A stretch of DNA of 64,000 nucleotides from Cohnella lupini (GCF_003386205.1 NZ_QRDY01000001.1:310001-374000), one strand, 5' to 3'. Shown: positions 46,186-55,753, counted from the first letter of the stretch. The notes: generated from the letters alone by a model not told the origin. Made by a program: numbers and translations.

Positions 46186-46226
46186 GCAAAAGGCTCCCGC
46201 ACTCCCCGATTTCGGGGTGCAGGAGC
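46186..46226 (-). terminator. Terminator between glnS and nagZ (minus strand)
   Basis: On the minus strand GCTCCTGCACCCCGA pairs, with small mismatches, with TCGGGGAGTGCGGGAGC, followed by CTTTTG. It terminates glnS just before the nagZ SD sequence. Confidence 0.85.
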
Positions 46227-46237
46227 TCTTTCTTTTG

Positions 46238-47890
46238 TTATACCTCGAACGAGCTCTTCAACGATACGATTCGGTTAAACACCGGACGTCCGGCCGCGGA
46301 ATCCTTAGGATCTACGTTGAAGTAGCCATGACGGAAAAATTGGAACTTATCTCCCCCGGTTGAATCCTTCATCCCTTGCTCGACGAAGCCTTCGAGCACT
46401 TCAAGCGAATTCGGGTTCAGATGATCGAGGAACGATTGGCCTTCTTCATCGGCTTCGTTCGATATTAGCGGCTCGTACAAACGGAATTGAGCGGCAACGG
46501 CATGCGAGGCTTCGACCCAGTGAATCGTTCCTTTGACCTTGCGGCCGGTAAAGCCGGAACCGCTCTTCGTCTCGGGATCGTACGTGCAGCGAAGCTCGAT
46601 CGCGTTGCCTTCCGAATCGTGCACGACTTCCTCGCACTTGATGAAGTAGGCATGTTTCAAGCGAACTTCGTTGCCGGGAAACAAGCGGAAATATTTCGGC
46701 GGCGGATTGTCCATGAAATCGTCTTGTTCGATATAGATTTCCCTGGAAAACGGAATTTGACGATGCCCCATCTCCGGATTCTCGGAGTTATTCTCGGCAT
46801 CCAGCCATTCCACTTGTCCTTCGGGATAATTGGTGATGACGACTTTCAGCGGCTGCAGAACGGCCATCGTCCTAAGCGCCTTAAGCTTGAGATCTTCCCG
46901 GATAAAATGCTCGAGCATCCGTTCGTCGACGATTCCGTAGCTCTTCGCGACTCCGATCTCGCGGCAGAACGTACGAATCGCTTCGGGTGTATATCCTTTG
47001 CGGCGCAAGCCGGAGATGGTCGGCATGCGCGGATCGTCCCAACCGTCCACCGCTTTTTCGTCCACGAGCTGTTTCAGCTTTCTTTTGCTCATGACGGTGT
47101 TGGTCAGATTTAGCCTCGCGAACTCGTATTGGTGGGGGACCCACTTCATCTCGCACTCGCGAACGACCCAATCGTAGAACGGACGTTGGTCTTCGAATTC
47201 CAACGTGCAGATCGAATGGGTAACGCCTTCGATGGCATCCTCGAGCGGATGCGCGTAAGCGTACATCGGGTAGATGCACCATTGATCGCCCGTATTATGA
47301 TGGTGCGCGTGCAATACACGGTAGATAATCGGATCGCGCAGATTGACGTTAGGCGAGTTCATGTCGATCTTGGCTCTCAGAACCTTCTGGCCATCGGAGA
47401 ACTCTCCGTTTTTCATGCGGGCGAACAGATCCAGGTTTTCCTCGACGGAACGGTTCCGATAAGGACTTTCCCGACCGGGCGCGGTTAACGTTCCCCGGGT
47501 CTCGCGAATTTGATCGGGGGTTTGATCGTCGACGAACGCTAGTCCTTTGCGAATAAGCACGAGCGCGCGCTCGTACATCTCTCCGAAATAATCGGAAGCG
47601 AAGAACAGGCCGTCCCACTGAAAGCCCAACCACTTTACGTCTTCCTTGATGGACTCCACGTATTCCACGTCTTCCTTAACGGGATTCGTATCGTCGAAGC
47701 GCAAATTCGTTCTTCCCTTGAATTCGGCCGCAAGCTCGAAATTCAGGCAAATCGACTTGGCGTGTCCGATATGCAGATAACCGTTCGGTTCCGGAGGGAA
47801 GCGGGTAACGACTTCCTTGACTTTGCCGGAAGCGATATCCTCGGTCACGATGTTTTTGATGAAATTCGATGACGGCGTCTTAGTTTCCAT
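46238..47890 (-). CDS. glnS: Glutaminyl-tRNA synthetase
   Basis: Class I synthetase charging tRNA-Gln directly, 550 residues. The HIGH motif is at 40-43 in [14 protein letters not shown], the DDTNP block follows, and the KMSKS equivalent is VMSKRKL. The C-terminal anticodon-binding beta-barrels include [18 protein letters not shown] and [15 protein letters not shown]. The GlnRS-specific features separate it from GltX. Most Firmicutes lack GlnRS and use GatCAB, so its presence is notable. ATG 47890 follows GAGGAAGG; the upstream TTG adds three residues only. Confidence 0.95.
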   Translation of the reverse strand: METKTPSSNFIKNIVTEDIASGKVKEVVTRFPPEPNGYLHIGHAKSICLNFELAAEFKGRTNLRFDDTNPVKEDVEYVESIKEDVKWLGFQWDGLFFASDYFGEMYERALVLIRKGLAFVDDQTPDQIRETRGTLTAPGRESPYRNRSVEENLDLFARMKNGEFSDGQKVLRAKIDMNSPNVNLRDPIIYRVLHAHHHNTGDQWCIYPMYAYAHPLEDAIEGVTHSICTLEFEDQRPFYDWVVRECEMKWVPHQYEFARLNLTNTVMSKRKLKQLVDEKAVDGWDDPRMPTISGLRRKGYTPEAIRTFCREIGVAKSYGIVDERMLEHFIREDLKLKALRTMAVLQPLKVVITNYPEGQVEWLDAENNSENPEMGHRQIPFSREIYIEQDDFMDNPPPKYFRLFPGNEVRLKHAYFIKCEEVVHDSEGNAIELRCTYDPETKSGSGFTGRKVKGTIHWVEASHAVAAQFRLYEPLISNEADEEGQSFLDHLNPNSLEVLEGFVEQGMKDSTGGDKFQFFRHGYFNVDPKDSAAGRPVFNRIVSLKSSFEV

Positions 47891-48198
47891 ACGGACCAAC
47901 CTTCCTCACAATAAAAAGTATATCCTCTAATAATACACAAAAAAGCGTGCTCTTATAAAGGGCTGAGCGAAAAAATGGTGAAATGTCGGACGTTGTCGCC
48001 ATCGAATGGCTATATTAAGGCGGATTTCTCTTAAAAAAATGATAAAGGTTTAATTTTATCGTAACTTTTCTTAGTAAAGGCTCGTTATAATCAATGAGAG
48101 TTTAGAAATTCGTGCGAGCCTCTCGTCACGGAGATAAGAATCGATGCAGCCGCCCTTGGCGTCGCGGAATCGATGATAAAGAATAGGGAGGAAATGGC
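47891..48198. other. Divergent intergenic region, no gene seen
   Basis: About 300 bp between divergent glnS and the MacB-like operon. A possible -10 TATAAT lies at 48086-48091 for the operon, without a convincing -35. AT-rich sequence near 47920-47945 may hold the glnS promoter. I see no gene, T-box or strong hairpin. Confidence 0.4.
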
Positions 48199-48981
48199 AT
48201 GCTGTCATGGATGGGCCGAAGTTCCACGGCGGAGAAAACCGGCGATCTAGAGCAAGCTCTGCCTGCGGATACGGAAACGGTAGCCCCGATCGCGGCGTCC
48301 GTAGCGGAGCCGTTGCTAACCGTTCGCAACGTGGAACGATCTTTCGACGTCGGCAGCCAGAAAATCCGGGTGTTGAAAGGAATCAATTTAAGCCTGTATC
48401 CGCAACAATTGATCATGCTTAGAGGACGTTCCGGCTCCGGCAAAACTACGTTAATGAATCTAATGGGAGGGCTCGACACCCCCACCGAAGGAGAAATCCA
48501 CTTCAAAGGACGCCCGTTCCATACTTGGAATGACGATAAGCGCACGGAGGTGCGCCGCAAGGATATCGGGTTTATTTTCCAAGCGTATGCCTTGATGCCC
48601 ATGTTGTCCGCTTACGAGAATGTCGAATTATCGCTTCGCATGGCGAAAACGCCAAGGTCCGAATGGAAAGCCCGGGTTACCGCTTGCTTGGATCTCGTAG
48701 GTTTGTCCAAGCGGATGCATCATCGCCCGTTCGAGCTGTCCGGGGGAGAACAACAACGGGTGGCCATTGCCAAAGCGATTGCCCATAAGCCCAGCTTATT
48801 GCTGGCGGATGAGCCGACGGCGGAATTGGACAGTCAAATGGCCGCGCAAGTCATGCAGGTCTTCAAGGAAATCGTCAAAAGCGAGAACGTTACGATCTGC
48901 ATGACCACTCACGATCCTACAATTATGGAGGTAGCAGACCATGTCTATGAAATGGTGGACGGCATATTCGTCGGCGAATGA
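48199..48981 (+). CDS. MacB/LolD-like ABC transporter ATPase
   Basis: A 260-residue ATPase of the LolD/MacB/FtsE-like class that drives FtsX-type permeases. An acidic, non-conserved N-terminal extension of about 40 residues precedes VRNVERSFDVGSQKIRVLKGI. Walker A is GRSGSGKTT, the Q-loop is in IFQAYALMP, the signature is LSGGEQQRVAIAKAI and Walker B is LLLADEPTAELD. It is the first gene of a five-gene operon, with the next start 4 bp past its stop or within it. The partner permease is at 50057. Confidence 0.92.
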   Translation: MLSWMGRSSTAEKTGDLEQALPADTETVAPIAASVAEPLLTVRNVERSFDVGSQKIRVLKGINLSLYPQQLIMLRGRSGSGKTTLMNLMGGLDTPTEGEIHFKGRPFHTWNDDKRTEVRRKDIGFIFQAYALMPMLSAYENVELSLRMAKTPRSEWKARVTACLDLVGLSKRMHHRPFELSGGEQQRVAIAKAIAHKPSLLLADEPTAELDSQMAAQVMQVFKEIVKSENVTICMTTHDPTIMEVADHVYEMVDGIFVGE

Positions 48982-48985
48982 ATCC

Positions 48986-50053
48986 ATGCCGGCCAAAAGA
49001 AGAAACCGCAAGAGGGCCGGATTGCTGGCGGTACTATCCCTATCGATCGCGATAACGGGATGCAGCATGCTTCCGAGCGAGCCCGAAGAAGAAGATTTAT
49101 CCGGAATCCAGCTTCCGCAAATTTCCGAGAAACCGAAATACGACGTGACGACCAAGACGCTGGAAACGACGGCGCAAGGCTCGGGTAAAATCATGTCCAC
49201 TCAAGAGAAGCAATTATATTTTACCCTAGACGGCAAAAGGCTTAAGAAGCTATACATACAGACCGGGGACAAGGTCGAAACGGGACAAACCATCGGCGAA
49301 CTGGACGTCGACGACATGAAGAAGACGTTGCGAAGCCAGAATTTAGCCTTCCGGAAAACCGAGCTGACGATGAAAGAAACGTTGCGCAAGAAGGATGAGA
49401 TGGACCCGATCGAGTTCGAACAAGCGCTGCTCTCCTTCGAAGAGGCGAAACAAGCTCTTACAGATGCCCAAGAGGATATCGACAAAGCGGTTCTCACCTC
49501 GCCGTTCTCCGGCACCGTCGTCTCGGTCGCGGTACAGGAAGGCGCTCAGATCAAAGCTTACGATACCATAGTCACCATCGCCAATCCGAGCAGCTTGATC
49601 GTAGCGGCTAGCTTATCCAAGGAAGATCTGGAGAGAATCGCTCTCGGAATGGAAGTTCTGGTCGACATCAACAACGCAGGGCAAGTAAAAGGAACGATCA
49701 AGCAATTCCCGGTTCCGGCCGATCCTCAGAACGGCGGTAACGGCGGGGGCAACGGGCAAGGCGGAGGCAACGTCGAGAGCATCAGCAATTATTTGCTGAT
49801 CGACGTGAAGGATTTGCCTAAGACGGTAACGCGCGGAACGCCTTTATCCGTTACGGTTATCGTAAACCGGAAGGAAAACGCGGTAGTCATTCCATTGGCT
49901 GCGCTTCGGACGATCGGCGCCAGGACTTACGTGCAAGTCGTCGAAGCCGACGGCAGCAAACGGGAGGTGGACGTCGAGGTTGGGCAACAAACGTCTACGG
50001 ATGCGGAAATCTTGAACGGATTGACGCCTGGACAGAAAGTCGTAGGTCGGTAA
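48986..50053 (+). CDS. HlyD/MacA-like adaptor lipoprotein
   Basis: A 355-residue membrane-fusion-type protein. The signal peptide ends in the lipobox AITGC (Cys near 26). A split lipoyl/barrel-sandwich domain (KLYIQTGDKVETGQTIGEL and VLTSPFSGTVVSVAVQEGAQI) surrounds a coiled-coil hairpin (about 125-175). A beta-barrel domain with a Gly/Asn-rich insert near 250 and a final VVIPLAALRTIGARTYVQVV domain follow. ATG 48986 gives a standard lipoprotein signal; ATG 48941 has a better SD sequence (GGAGG) but a long leader. In Gram-positives it would link permease and substrate outside the membrane. Confidence 0.87.
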   Translation: MPAKRRNRKRAGLLAVLSLSIAITGCSMLPSEPEEEDLSGIQLPQISEKPKYDVTTKTLETTAQGSGKIMSTQEKQLYFTLDGKRLKKLYIQTGDKVETGQTIGELDVDDMKKTLRSQNLAFRKTELTMKETLRKKDEMDPIEFEQALLSFEEAKQALTDAQEDIDKAVLTSPFSGTVVSVAVQEGAQIKAYDTIVTIANPSSLIVAASLSKEDLERIALGMEVLVDINNAGQVKGTIKQFPVPADPQNGGNGGGNGQGGGNVESISNYLLIDVKDLPKTVTRGTPLSVTVIVNRKENAVVIPLAALRTIGARTYVQVVEADGSKREVDVEVGQQTSTDAEILNGLTPGQKVVGR

Positions 50054-50056
50054 TCG

Positions 50057-52921
50057 ATGAACGCACTCATTCGGTTTCTCTTTCGCAAAATGTGGAACAC
50101 GCGCTGGATGACTTTAAGCACGCTTGCGGGACTGTTCGTGGCCGTCGCCTTTACGACGAGTATCCCGATGTACGCTGACGGAGCGCTTAAGCGGGTCGTA
50201 ACGCAATCCTTGCAGGATAACAGCAACGGCTTGCCCGCCGGTGCGATGTTGATCCGTTATCAATCGACCGATGGAAAAACCGATATGGCGGGCTTTAACG
50301 ACGTCGATAAGTATATTCGGGAAGACGTAGCCAATGGCATCGGATTTCCGTTGGAGGTTAGTCAACGCAGCTTGACTCTGCGGGCGGCAGAGGTGTCTCC
50401 GGAGGATCCGAAGACCGTGGACGCCAGCCGGACGCGCAAGCTGACGCTAGCCGCGTTCAGCGGCTTGAAGGATCAAACGGAGCTGGCCGGAGGGAAGTGG
50501 TTCTCCGATCGCGCGGAATCCGACGGAACGCTTCAAGCGGTCATGATGGAAGAAGCGATGTTCCGCAACGATCTTCATGTCGGAGACGTTCTGTTATATC
50601 CGATATCCGGAGGATTGGATTTAACGCTCCGGGTTCAGATCGTCGGCTCCTTCAAGGCCGTCGACGAAAGCAGCGCTTATTGGTATCAAGGCCTCGAAGG
50701 CCTCATGAATAATATGTACATCGCGGATTCCGCGTTTCTCGAGGATTTGAACGGCGAGTTGAAAATTCCGATTCAGATGGCGGGATGGTTCTCCGCCTTC
50801 GATCTAAGAGAGATCAAGACGAGTCAGCTGTCTCCCTTGTCGAGCAAGCTGAACCGCGTGGATATCGAAGTGTACAAAAGGTTAAAGGATACGCATCTGG
50901 AGCTCTCCTTCGCCGATATGCTCGCCGATTTCCGCCGACAAAGCATTCAACTTCAGACGCTGTTGTTCACGTTGGCCGCACCGATGATCGCAATGGTGTT
51001 CTACTTCATCACGATGAACACTCAGCAGGCGCTTGAGAAACAGCGATCGGATATCGCGGTTATCAGAAGCCGCGGAGCGAGCACGAGGCAGGTTTTCATG
51101 CTCTTCCTGTTAGAGAGTATGCTGCTAGGCATCGTCGCTCTGATACTCGGACCGTTATTCGGCTGGTTCATGGCGAAGAGCATCGGCTCCGCCAGCGGCT
51201 TCCTCGAATTCGTCGACCGGAAAGCCATACCCGTCGGCTTCTCGACGGACGGCGTATTAGCGGGCGTCGCGGCGGTCGTAGTCGCGATCTGCGCGACGGT
51301 TATCCCCGCGCTCGTGTTCACCCGGACCTCTATCGTCGATTATAAGAGGCAGATGGCTCGGGGCAATCGGCAGCCGTTCTGGCAAAAATGGTTTTTGGAC
51401 GTCGCGTTGCTCGGCGTTGCCGGCTACGGTTGGTACATGTTCAACGAGCGCCAAATGGTCTCGTTCCAAACGGGAATGACGACCGACCAGTTAAACGTGC
51501 AGCCGTTCTTGTTTTTCGTACCGGCGCTAAGCATCTTCGCCGCCGGGCTAGTTTTCCTCAGATTGTTCCCGCTTCTATTGAAGCTGTTCAACTTTATGGG
51601 GAAAAGAATATTGCCGGTTCCCTTTTACTTGACGCTTACCCAGCTGTCGCGGTCATCTAAATCCTATTATCCGCTAATGATTCTTCTTATATTGACGCTC
51701 GGCCTAGGGGTATATAATTCTTCCGCGGCCCGCACGATAGGATTGAATTCGGAAGAACGGATCATGTACAAATACGGTTCCGACGTTATCGTGAAAACCG
51801 TTTGGGAAGGTCAAGCGGAGTTTCAGCAGCCGTCCCAATCGCAAGGCGGAGGTAGCGGAGGCGGTTCCGGGGGCGGAAGCGGAGGCGGTGGAGGCGGCGG
51901 AACTCGTCCGACGCCGACCAAAATCAATTATAACGAGCCGCCGTTCGAAGTATTCCGCACGTTGCCTGGCGTCGATTACGCTGCCAGAGTGTTACAAACC
52001 CAGAGCAGCATAACGATTTCCGGTAAAACCGCCGGCCAAGCGACGATCATGGGGATCGACAATGTCGATTTCGCCCGCGTCGGGTGGTTGCGCAAGGATA
52101 TGTACGAAGTTAATCCTTATAAATATTTAGCTTGGCTGGGGCAGGTTCCCGAGGGTGCGTTCATTTCCTCCAACGTGGCGAAGAAATTCGATCTCAAGCG
52201 AGGCGATCGAGTCGAAACGACCATTCAGGAGCAGAAGATGGAATTCATCATCTTGGACACCATTCCTTATTGGCCGAGTCAATATCCGGATGAAACTCCT
52301 TTCCTGATCGCAAACTTGGATTATATCTATGATCAAGTACCGATGATTCCTTACGATGTTTGGTTGAAAATGGAGCCGGACGCCAAAACGGCGCCGATTA
52401 TTCCCGTGTTGCAAGACAAGGGAATAGAAATCGCCTCCATTGACGATATGAGGAGCGAGCTCATTACTCAGGGCAAGCATCCCGCAAGAGGAGGAGTTTT
52501 CGGAATTCTGAGCCTAGGCTTCTTGGTAACGATAATCGTTTCCTTGTCCGGATACATTCTCTTCTGGTTTTTCAACCTGTCGAGGAGGGTTGTGCAGATC
52601 GGCATATTGCGGGCGATGGGATTATCCCGCAAGCAGTTAACCGGCATGCTCCTATTGGAGCAAGTGTTTACCGCCGGATTGTCGATCGGCCTCGGAATCG
52701 GAATCGGGAAGCTCACGAGTATCCTGTTCCTTCCGTTCCTGCAAACGACGGATAACTCCGCGAACCAAGTTCCGCCTTTCCACGTCGTGTTCGATTCCAG
52801 CGATACGATGAGGCTGTACGCGGTCGTCGCGGTGATGATGAGCATCGGCGTCGCGCTTCTCATTACTCATATTAGGCGCTTAAAGGTTCATCAAGCCGTG
52901 AAGCTGGGAGAGGAGCGATAA
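50057..52921 (+). CDS. FtsX/MacB-type ABC permease, duplicated, 954 residues
   Basis: A large permease with an N-terminal helix (about 18-38) and a first extracytoplasmic domain (about 40-300). A first FtsX helix bundle spans about 303-425 and more helices follow to about 555. A second extracytoplasmic domain (about 575-805) leads to a second FtsX bundle (about 818-945) with IGILRAMGLSRKQLTGMLLLEQ. The first bundle has the equivalent IAVIRSRGASTRQVFMLFLLES. The second external domain contains a nearly pure Gly/Ser linker at about 596-617. Such permeases move lipids or peptides or act mechanically rather than as importers. ATG 50057 is 3 bp past the adaptor gene. Confidence 0.9.
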   Translation: MNALIRFLFRKMWNTRWMTLSTLAGLFVAVAFTTSIPMYADGALKRVVTQSLQDNSNGLPAGAMLIRYQSTDGKTDMAGFNDVDKYIREDVANGIGFPLEVSQRSLTLRAAEVSPEDPKTVDASRTRKLTLAAFSGLKDQTELAGGKWFSDRAESDGTLQAVMMEEAMFRNDLHVGDVLLYPISGGLDLTLRVQIVGSFKAVDESSAYWYQGLEGLMNNMYIADSAFLEDLNGELKIPIQMAGWFSAFDLREIKTSQLSPLSSKLNRVDIEVYKRLKDTHLELSFADMLADFRRQSIQLQTLLFTLAAPMIAMVFYFITMNTQQALEKQRSDIAVIRSRGASTRQVFMLFLLESMLLGIVALILGPLFGWFMAKSIGSASGFLEFVDRKAIPVGFSTDGVLAGVAAVVVAICATVIPALVFTRTSIVDYKRQMARGNRQPFWQKWFLDVALLGVAGYGWYMFNERQMVSFQTGMTTDQLNVQPFLFFVPALSIFAAGLVFLRLFPLLLKLFNFMGKRILPVPFYLTLTQLSRSSKSYYPLMILLILTLGLGVYNSSAARTIGLNSEERIMYKYGSDVIVKTVWEGQAEFQQPSQSQGGGSGGGSGGGSGGGGGGGTRPTPTKINYNEPPFEVFRTLPGVDYAARVLQTQSSITISGKTAGQATIMGIDNVDFARVGWLRKDMYEVNPYKYLAWLGQVPEGAFISSNVAKKFDLKRGDRVETTIQEQKMEFIILDTIPYWPSQYPDETPFLIANLDYIYDQVPMIPYDVWLKMEPDAKTAPIIPVLQDKGIEIASIDDMRSELITQGKHPARGGVFGILSLGFLVTIIVSLSGYILFWFFNLSRRVVQIGILRAMGLSRKQLTGMLLLEQVFTAGLSIGLGIGIGKLTSILFLPFLQTTDNSANQVPPFHVVFDSSDTMRLYAVVAVMMSIGVALLITHIRRLKVHQAVKLGEER

Positions 52922-52924
52922 TCC

Positions 52925-53815
52925 ATGATTCAATGCGAAGGTCTCGTCAAGATTTACAAAGCCGACGATCTGGAGGTCGTTGCTCTCCAAGGACTTAATT
53001 TGTCCGTCAAGCCCGGAGAAATGATGGCCATTATCGGCAACAGCGGCAGCGGTAAATCGACTCTTCTTAACATATTGGGAGGACTCGACCGCCCATCCGC
53101 GGGCCAGGTTCAGGTCGGACCTTGGAATTTGCTCAAGGTAGACGATAAGGATCTGGTGAAATACAAACGCGATACCGTAGGCTTCATCTGGCAGAACAAC
53201 GCGAGGAATTTGCTGCCCTTCTTGACCGCTCTCGAGAACGTCGAAATGCCGATGATGTTCTCCGGGAAGCTTGACCGGGCGTACGCGAAGCAGCTGCTGG
53301 ACTGGGTAGGACTGAAAGAACGCATGCACAACAAGCTTCAGCAGCTGTCGGGCGGAGAGCAGCAGCGGGTCGCGATCGCGATCTCGCTGGCAAACAAGCC
53401 GCAGCTCCTGCTGGCCGACGAACCGACGGGTTCCGTCGATTCTCGGACGTCGGACGTCATTATGGATATTTTCCGCAGGTTTAACCGGGAACTTGGGCTT
53501 ACGATCGTCATCGTTACGCATGACTTGTCGTTAGCCGGCAAGGTGGATAGGGTCGTCGCGATTCGCGACGGCTTGACGAGCACGGAGTTCATCAAACGCA
53601 ATCCTAATCTTGATCTCTCGAAACCTCTGTCCGAAGGACAGTCGGCAGAAGAGATTCATGAAGCGTTCGTCGTCGTGGACCGGGTCGGACGGTTGCAAAT
53701 TCCGAAGGAATATCTCAAGGCGTTAACGATCGGCGACAAAGCGACAATGGAATTCGACGGCGACAAGATCGTCATTACTAAACCGAAATCAATCGAGGGG
53801 GATCAGCCCGAATGA
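52925..53815 (+). CDS. ABC transporter ATPase with C-terminal AbrB/SpoVT-like domain
   Basis: A 296-residue protein and the second ATPase of the operon. Walker A is GNSGSGKST, the signature is LSGGEQQRVAIAISL and Walker B is LLLADEPTGSVD, with the switch His in IVTHDLSL. After residue 220 a linker leads to about 45 residues, VDRVGRLQIPKEYLKALTIG then a Glu/Asp-rich strand and KIVITKP. These match the swapped-hairpin AbrB/MazE pattern (V-D-x-x-G-R-x-x-I-P, then a final beta hairpin). In AbrB this fold dimerises and binds DNA. Here it may dimerise the ATPase or sense something. Overlaps the next gene by 4 bp. Confidence 0.9.
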   Translation: MIQCEGLVKIYKADDLEVVALQGLNLSVKPGEMMAIIGNSGSGKSTLLNILGGLDRPSAGQVQVGPWNLLKVDDKDLVKYKRDTVGFIWQNNARNLLPFLTALENVEMPMMFSGKLDRAYAKQLLDWVGLKERMHNKLQQLSGGEQQRVAIAISLANKPQLLLADEPTGSVDSRTSDVIMDIFRRFNRELGLTIVIVTHDLSLAGKVDRVVAIRDGLTSTEFIKRNPNLDLSKPLSEGQSAEEIHEAFVVVDRVGRLQIPKEYLKALTIGDKATMEFDGDKIVITKPKSIEGDQPE

Positions 53816-55335
53816 ACAAGAAGACGAAACTAACGCGCAAGTGGATCATGTCCGGCCTTACTCTATCTTTATTAGTACCGACCCTTGCGGCGTGCAACAC
53901 GAACAAACAAGAAGATTCGGATAGCGTGCGTACGCTTCGCATCGGAACGATGTACGGAAGCAAGCAGGATGAACAGTATTTCCGCCAGCAATTCACGGAC
54001 ATGTTCGAGTTCACCCATTCCAACATCGAGATCGAGGTCGTCCCGGCGATCGATTACTCGGAAATGCAATTCGGAGACCAGACGGAGCAAGCTCAAGTGG
54101 ATCCGTTGAAGAAAATCAAAGACATCATGACCGGATCGAATCCGGTAGATGTTATGATCATCAACGACCTAAGCATGCTCGGGACTTTGGTGAACGAGAA
54201 CTTGCTGAAGCAACTCGATCCGATGTTGAAGGAAGACGAGATCGACATCAACGAATTCGTTCCGACGGTCATTGACGGGATTAAGGAAGAAGGGAACGGT
54301 TTCCTCTACGGCCTTACGCCGACGTACACGCCTTCCGCGCTTTACTACAACAAGAAAATATTCAGCAAAGCCGGAGTCGAATTACCGACGGACGGAATGA
54401 GCTGGGATCAAGTGTTCAATTTGGCTAAGCGGTTGAAGTCCGGAACAGGCAAGGATTCCGTATTCGGCTTTTCGTTCAACCAATGGGGCGCCGGCGACAA
54501 TTATTGGGACGTACAGAACTTCGCGGCTCCGCTGCAGCTTAGAATGTACGACGAGAAAGCCGAAACGATGACCGTTAACACTCCGCAATGGGAAGCGATC
54601 TGGAAGTCGGCAACCGATCTATACAAAGACCACGTCACGCCGCATCAAGACGATATGCAATACGGTCCTACGGACGGTGGTATGGGGGCCGGCAAGGAAG
54701 TCTACAATCCGTTCCAAGGACAATTGTTCATGAACGGCAAGGTCGCCATGACGGTTGGCGATTATGGCTTGATTAACCAGATTCAACAATTGAACGACAA
54801 TAGCGAGAAGCTCAAAATGGATCCTCTGGAGTGGGATGTCGTATCCATGCCGTATCATGTAGGCAAAGAAGGCATCGGCGGCAGCATTTATCTGAACCAG
54901 CTTTCCGGAATCAATGCGAACGCGGCCAATTCCGAAGACGCTTGGGAGTTCGTTAAGTTCATGAACGGCAAGGAATGGGCGAAGCTTAAAGCCCGCAGCA
55001 CCTATGAGTTATCCGCGCGCAAGGAATACGTGAAGCCGCGCGATGGAATGACCTACAACGTAGAAGCGTTCACGAAGATGAAGCCTGCTCCGCAATTGAA
55101 TTCTTCGTTGAAAGATCAAGAACTGCTTCGCAACGCACCGAACTTGAATTTGATTTCGGAGCTAGGAACCAAATATTACGCAGAGGTCATCGAAGGCAAG
55201 AAAACGGTCAAAGAAGCTTTAACGGAATGGGAAACGAAGGGTAACGATCTCCTTCAGAAAATCAAAACCAATCCGAAAGGCGCGATCGAGGGCTATGGCG
55301 AAACTGGCGGTGGCGGCGTAGTTAGGCCGCTGTAA
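53812..55335 (+). CDS. Extracellular solute-binding lipoprotein, family 1
   Basis: A 507-residue lipoprotein. The signal peptide ends in LAAC (Cys near 27), followed by a type I sugar-binding-like fold with RTLRIGTMYGSKQDEQYFRQ, FEFTHSNIEIEVVP, the hinge YGLTPTYTPSALYYNKKIF, GKVAMTVGDYG and EDAWEFVKFMNGKEW. Proteins like this normally feed MalFG-type importers. None is encoded here; it is translationally coupled to the AbrB-tailed ATPase and the FtsX-type permease. It may present a ligand to that complex or serve a permease elsewhere. A Gly-rich C-terminus and a strong terminator follow. Confidence 0.9.
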   Translation: MNKKTKLTRKWIMSGLTLSLLVPTLAACNTNKQEDSDSVRTLRIGTMYGSKQDEQYFRQQFTDMFEFTHSNIEIEVVPAIDYSEMQFGDQTEQAQVDPLKKIKDIMTGSNPVDVMIINDLSMLGTLVNENLLKQLDPMLKEDEIDINEFVPTVIDGIKEEGNGFLYGLTPTYTPSALYYNKKIFSKAGVELPTDGMSWDQVFNLAKRLKSGTGKDSVFGFSFNQWGAGDNYWDVQNFAAPLQLRMYDEKAETMTVNTPQWEAIWKSATDLYKDHVTPHQDDMQYGPTDGGMGAGKEVYNPFQGQLFMNGKVAMTVGDYGLINQIQQLNDNSEKLKMDPLEWDVVSMPYHVGKEGIGGSIYLNQLSGINANAANSEDAWEFVKFMNGKEWAKLKARSTYELSARKEYVKPRDGMTYNVEAFTKMKPAPQLNSSLKDQELLRNAPNLNLISELGTKYYAEVIEGKKTVKEALTEWETKGNDLLQKIKTNPKGAIEGYGETGGGGVVRPL

Positions 55336-55385
55336 GCCGTGCTAATGGAAGCAGCTGTAGAAAGCTGACAATAGCTTAAGATCGA

Positions 55386-55420
55386 AGCGATCCTCATTAA
55401 ATGGGGGATCGCTTTTTTTT
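55386..55420 (+). terminator. Intrinsic terminator of the five-gene ABC operon
   Basis: AGCGATCCTC (55386-55395) pairs with GGGGATCGCT (55404-55413, one G-U), followed by eight T residues. Confidence 0.92.
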
Positions 55421-55519
55421 CTATTTCATTACAGAAACAAGGGGTGTCGGAGATTCAAAATAACAAAAGCCGCGCATGCTATGATCATCATCAAGATTCT
55501 ACATTTCGGAGGGAACGAC

Positions 55520-55684
55520 ATGAAGTGGATTTATTGGTCGAGATTGTACGACAGCAAATTTCAAGCAGGCTGCCTCGTTCAGCGCATGGAGCATGACAGC
55601 TGGGTGTTCGGAGTGGAGGTCCCGCAAGAGATCGAAGTGTTCCGGTCCAAAAAAGGCAAGTATGGCGTTCGGTACTTGCCTTAA
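55520..55684 (+). CDS. Small hypothetical protein, 54 aa
   Basis: An aromatic- and basic-rich small protein (MKWIYWSRLYDSKFQAGCLV) without signal peptide or membrane helix. I do not recognise a family. ATG 55520 has GGAGGG 6 bp upstream, and an extended -10-like TGCTATGAT lies about 40 bp upstream, so expression is plausible. It stands alone between the ABC operon terminator and the yycC-like gene. Confidence 0.6.
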   Translation: MKWIYWSRLYDSKFQAGCLVQRMEHDSWVFGVEVPQEIEVFRSKKGKYGVRYLP

Positions 55685-55753
55685 GCGCCGTCTTGGCAAT
55701 GACTGTCCTCTTATGCTAAGCTGAAGGCTAGGAATAAGGACGGGGGAATCAAC

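Noticed and set aside
45204-47113. Plus-strand frames opposite nagZ and glnS
   Set aside because: Overlap clear conserved genes completely; no SD sequence or recognisable product.
47960-48030. Possible further copy of the dispersed repeat (CTGAGCGAAAAAATGG)
   Set aside because: Only the first 9 bases fit; the GGGATAGTGG core is missing.
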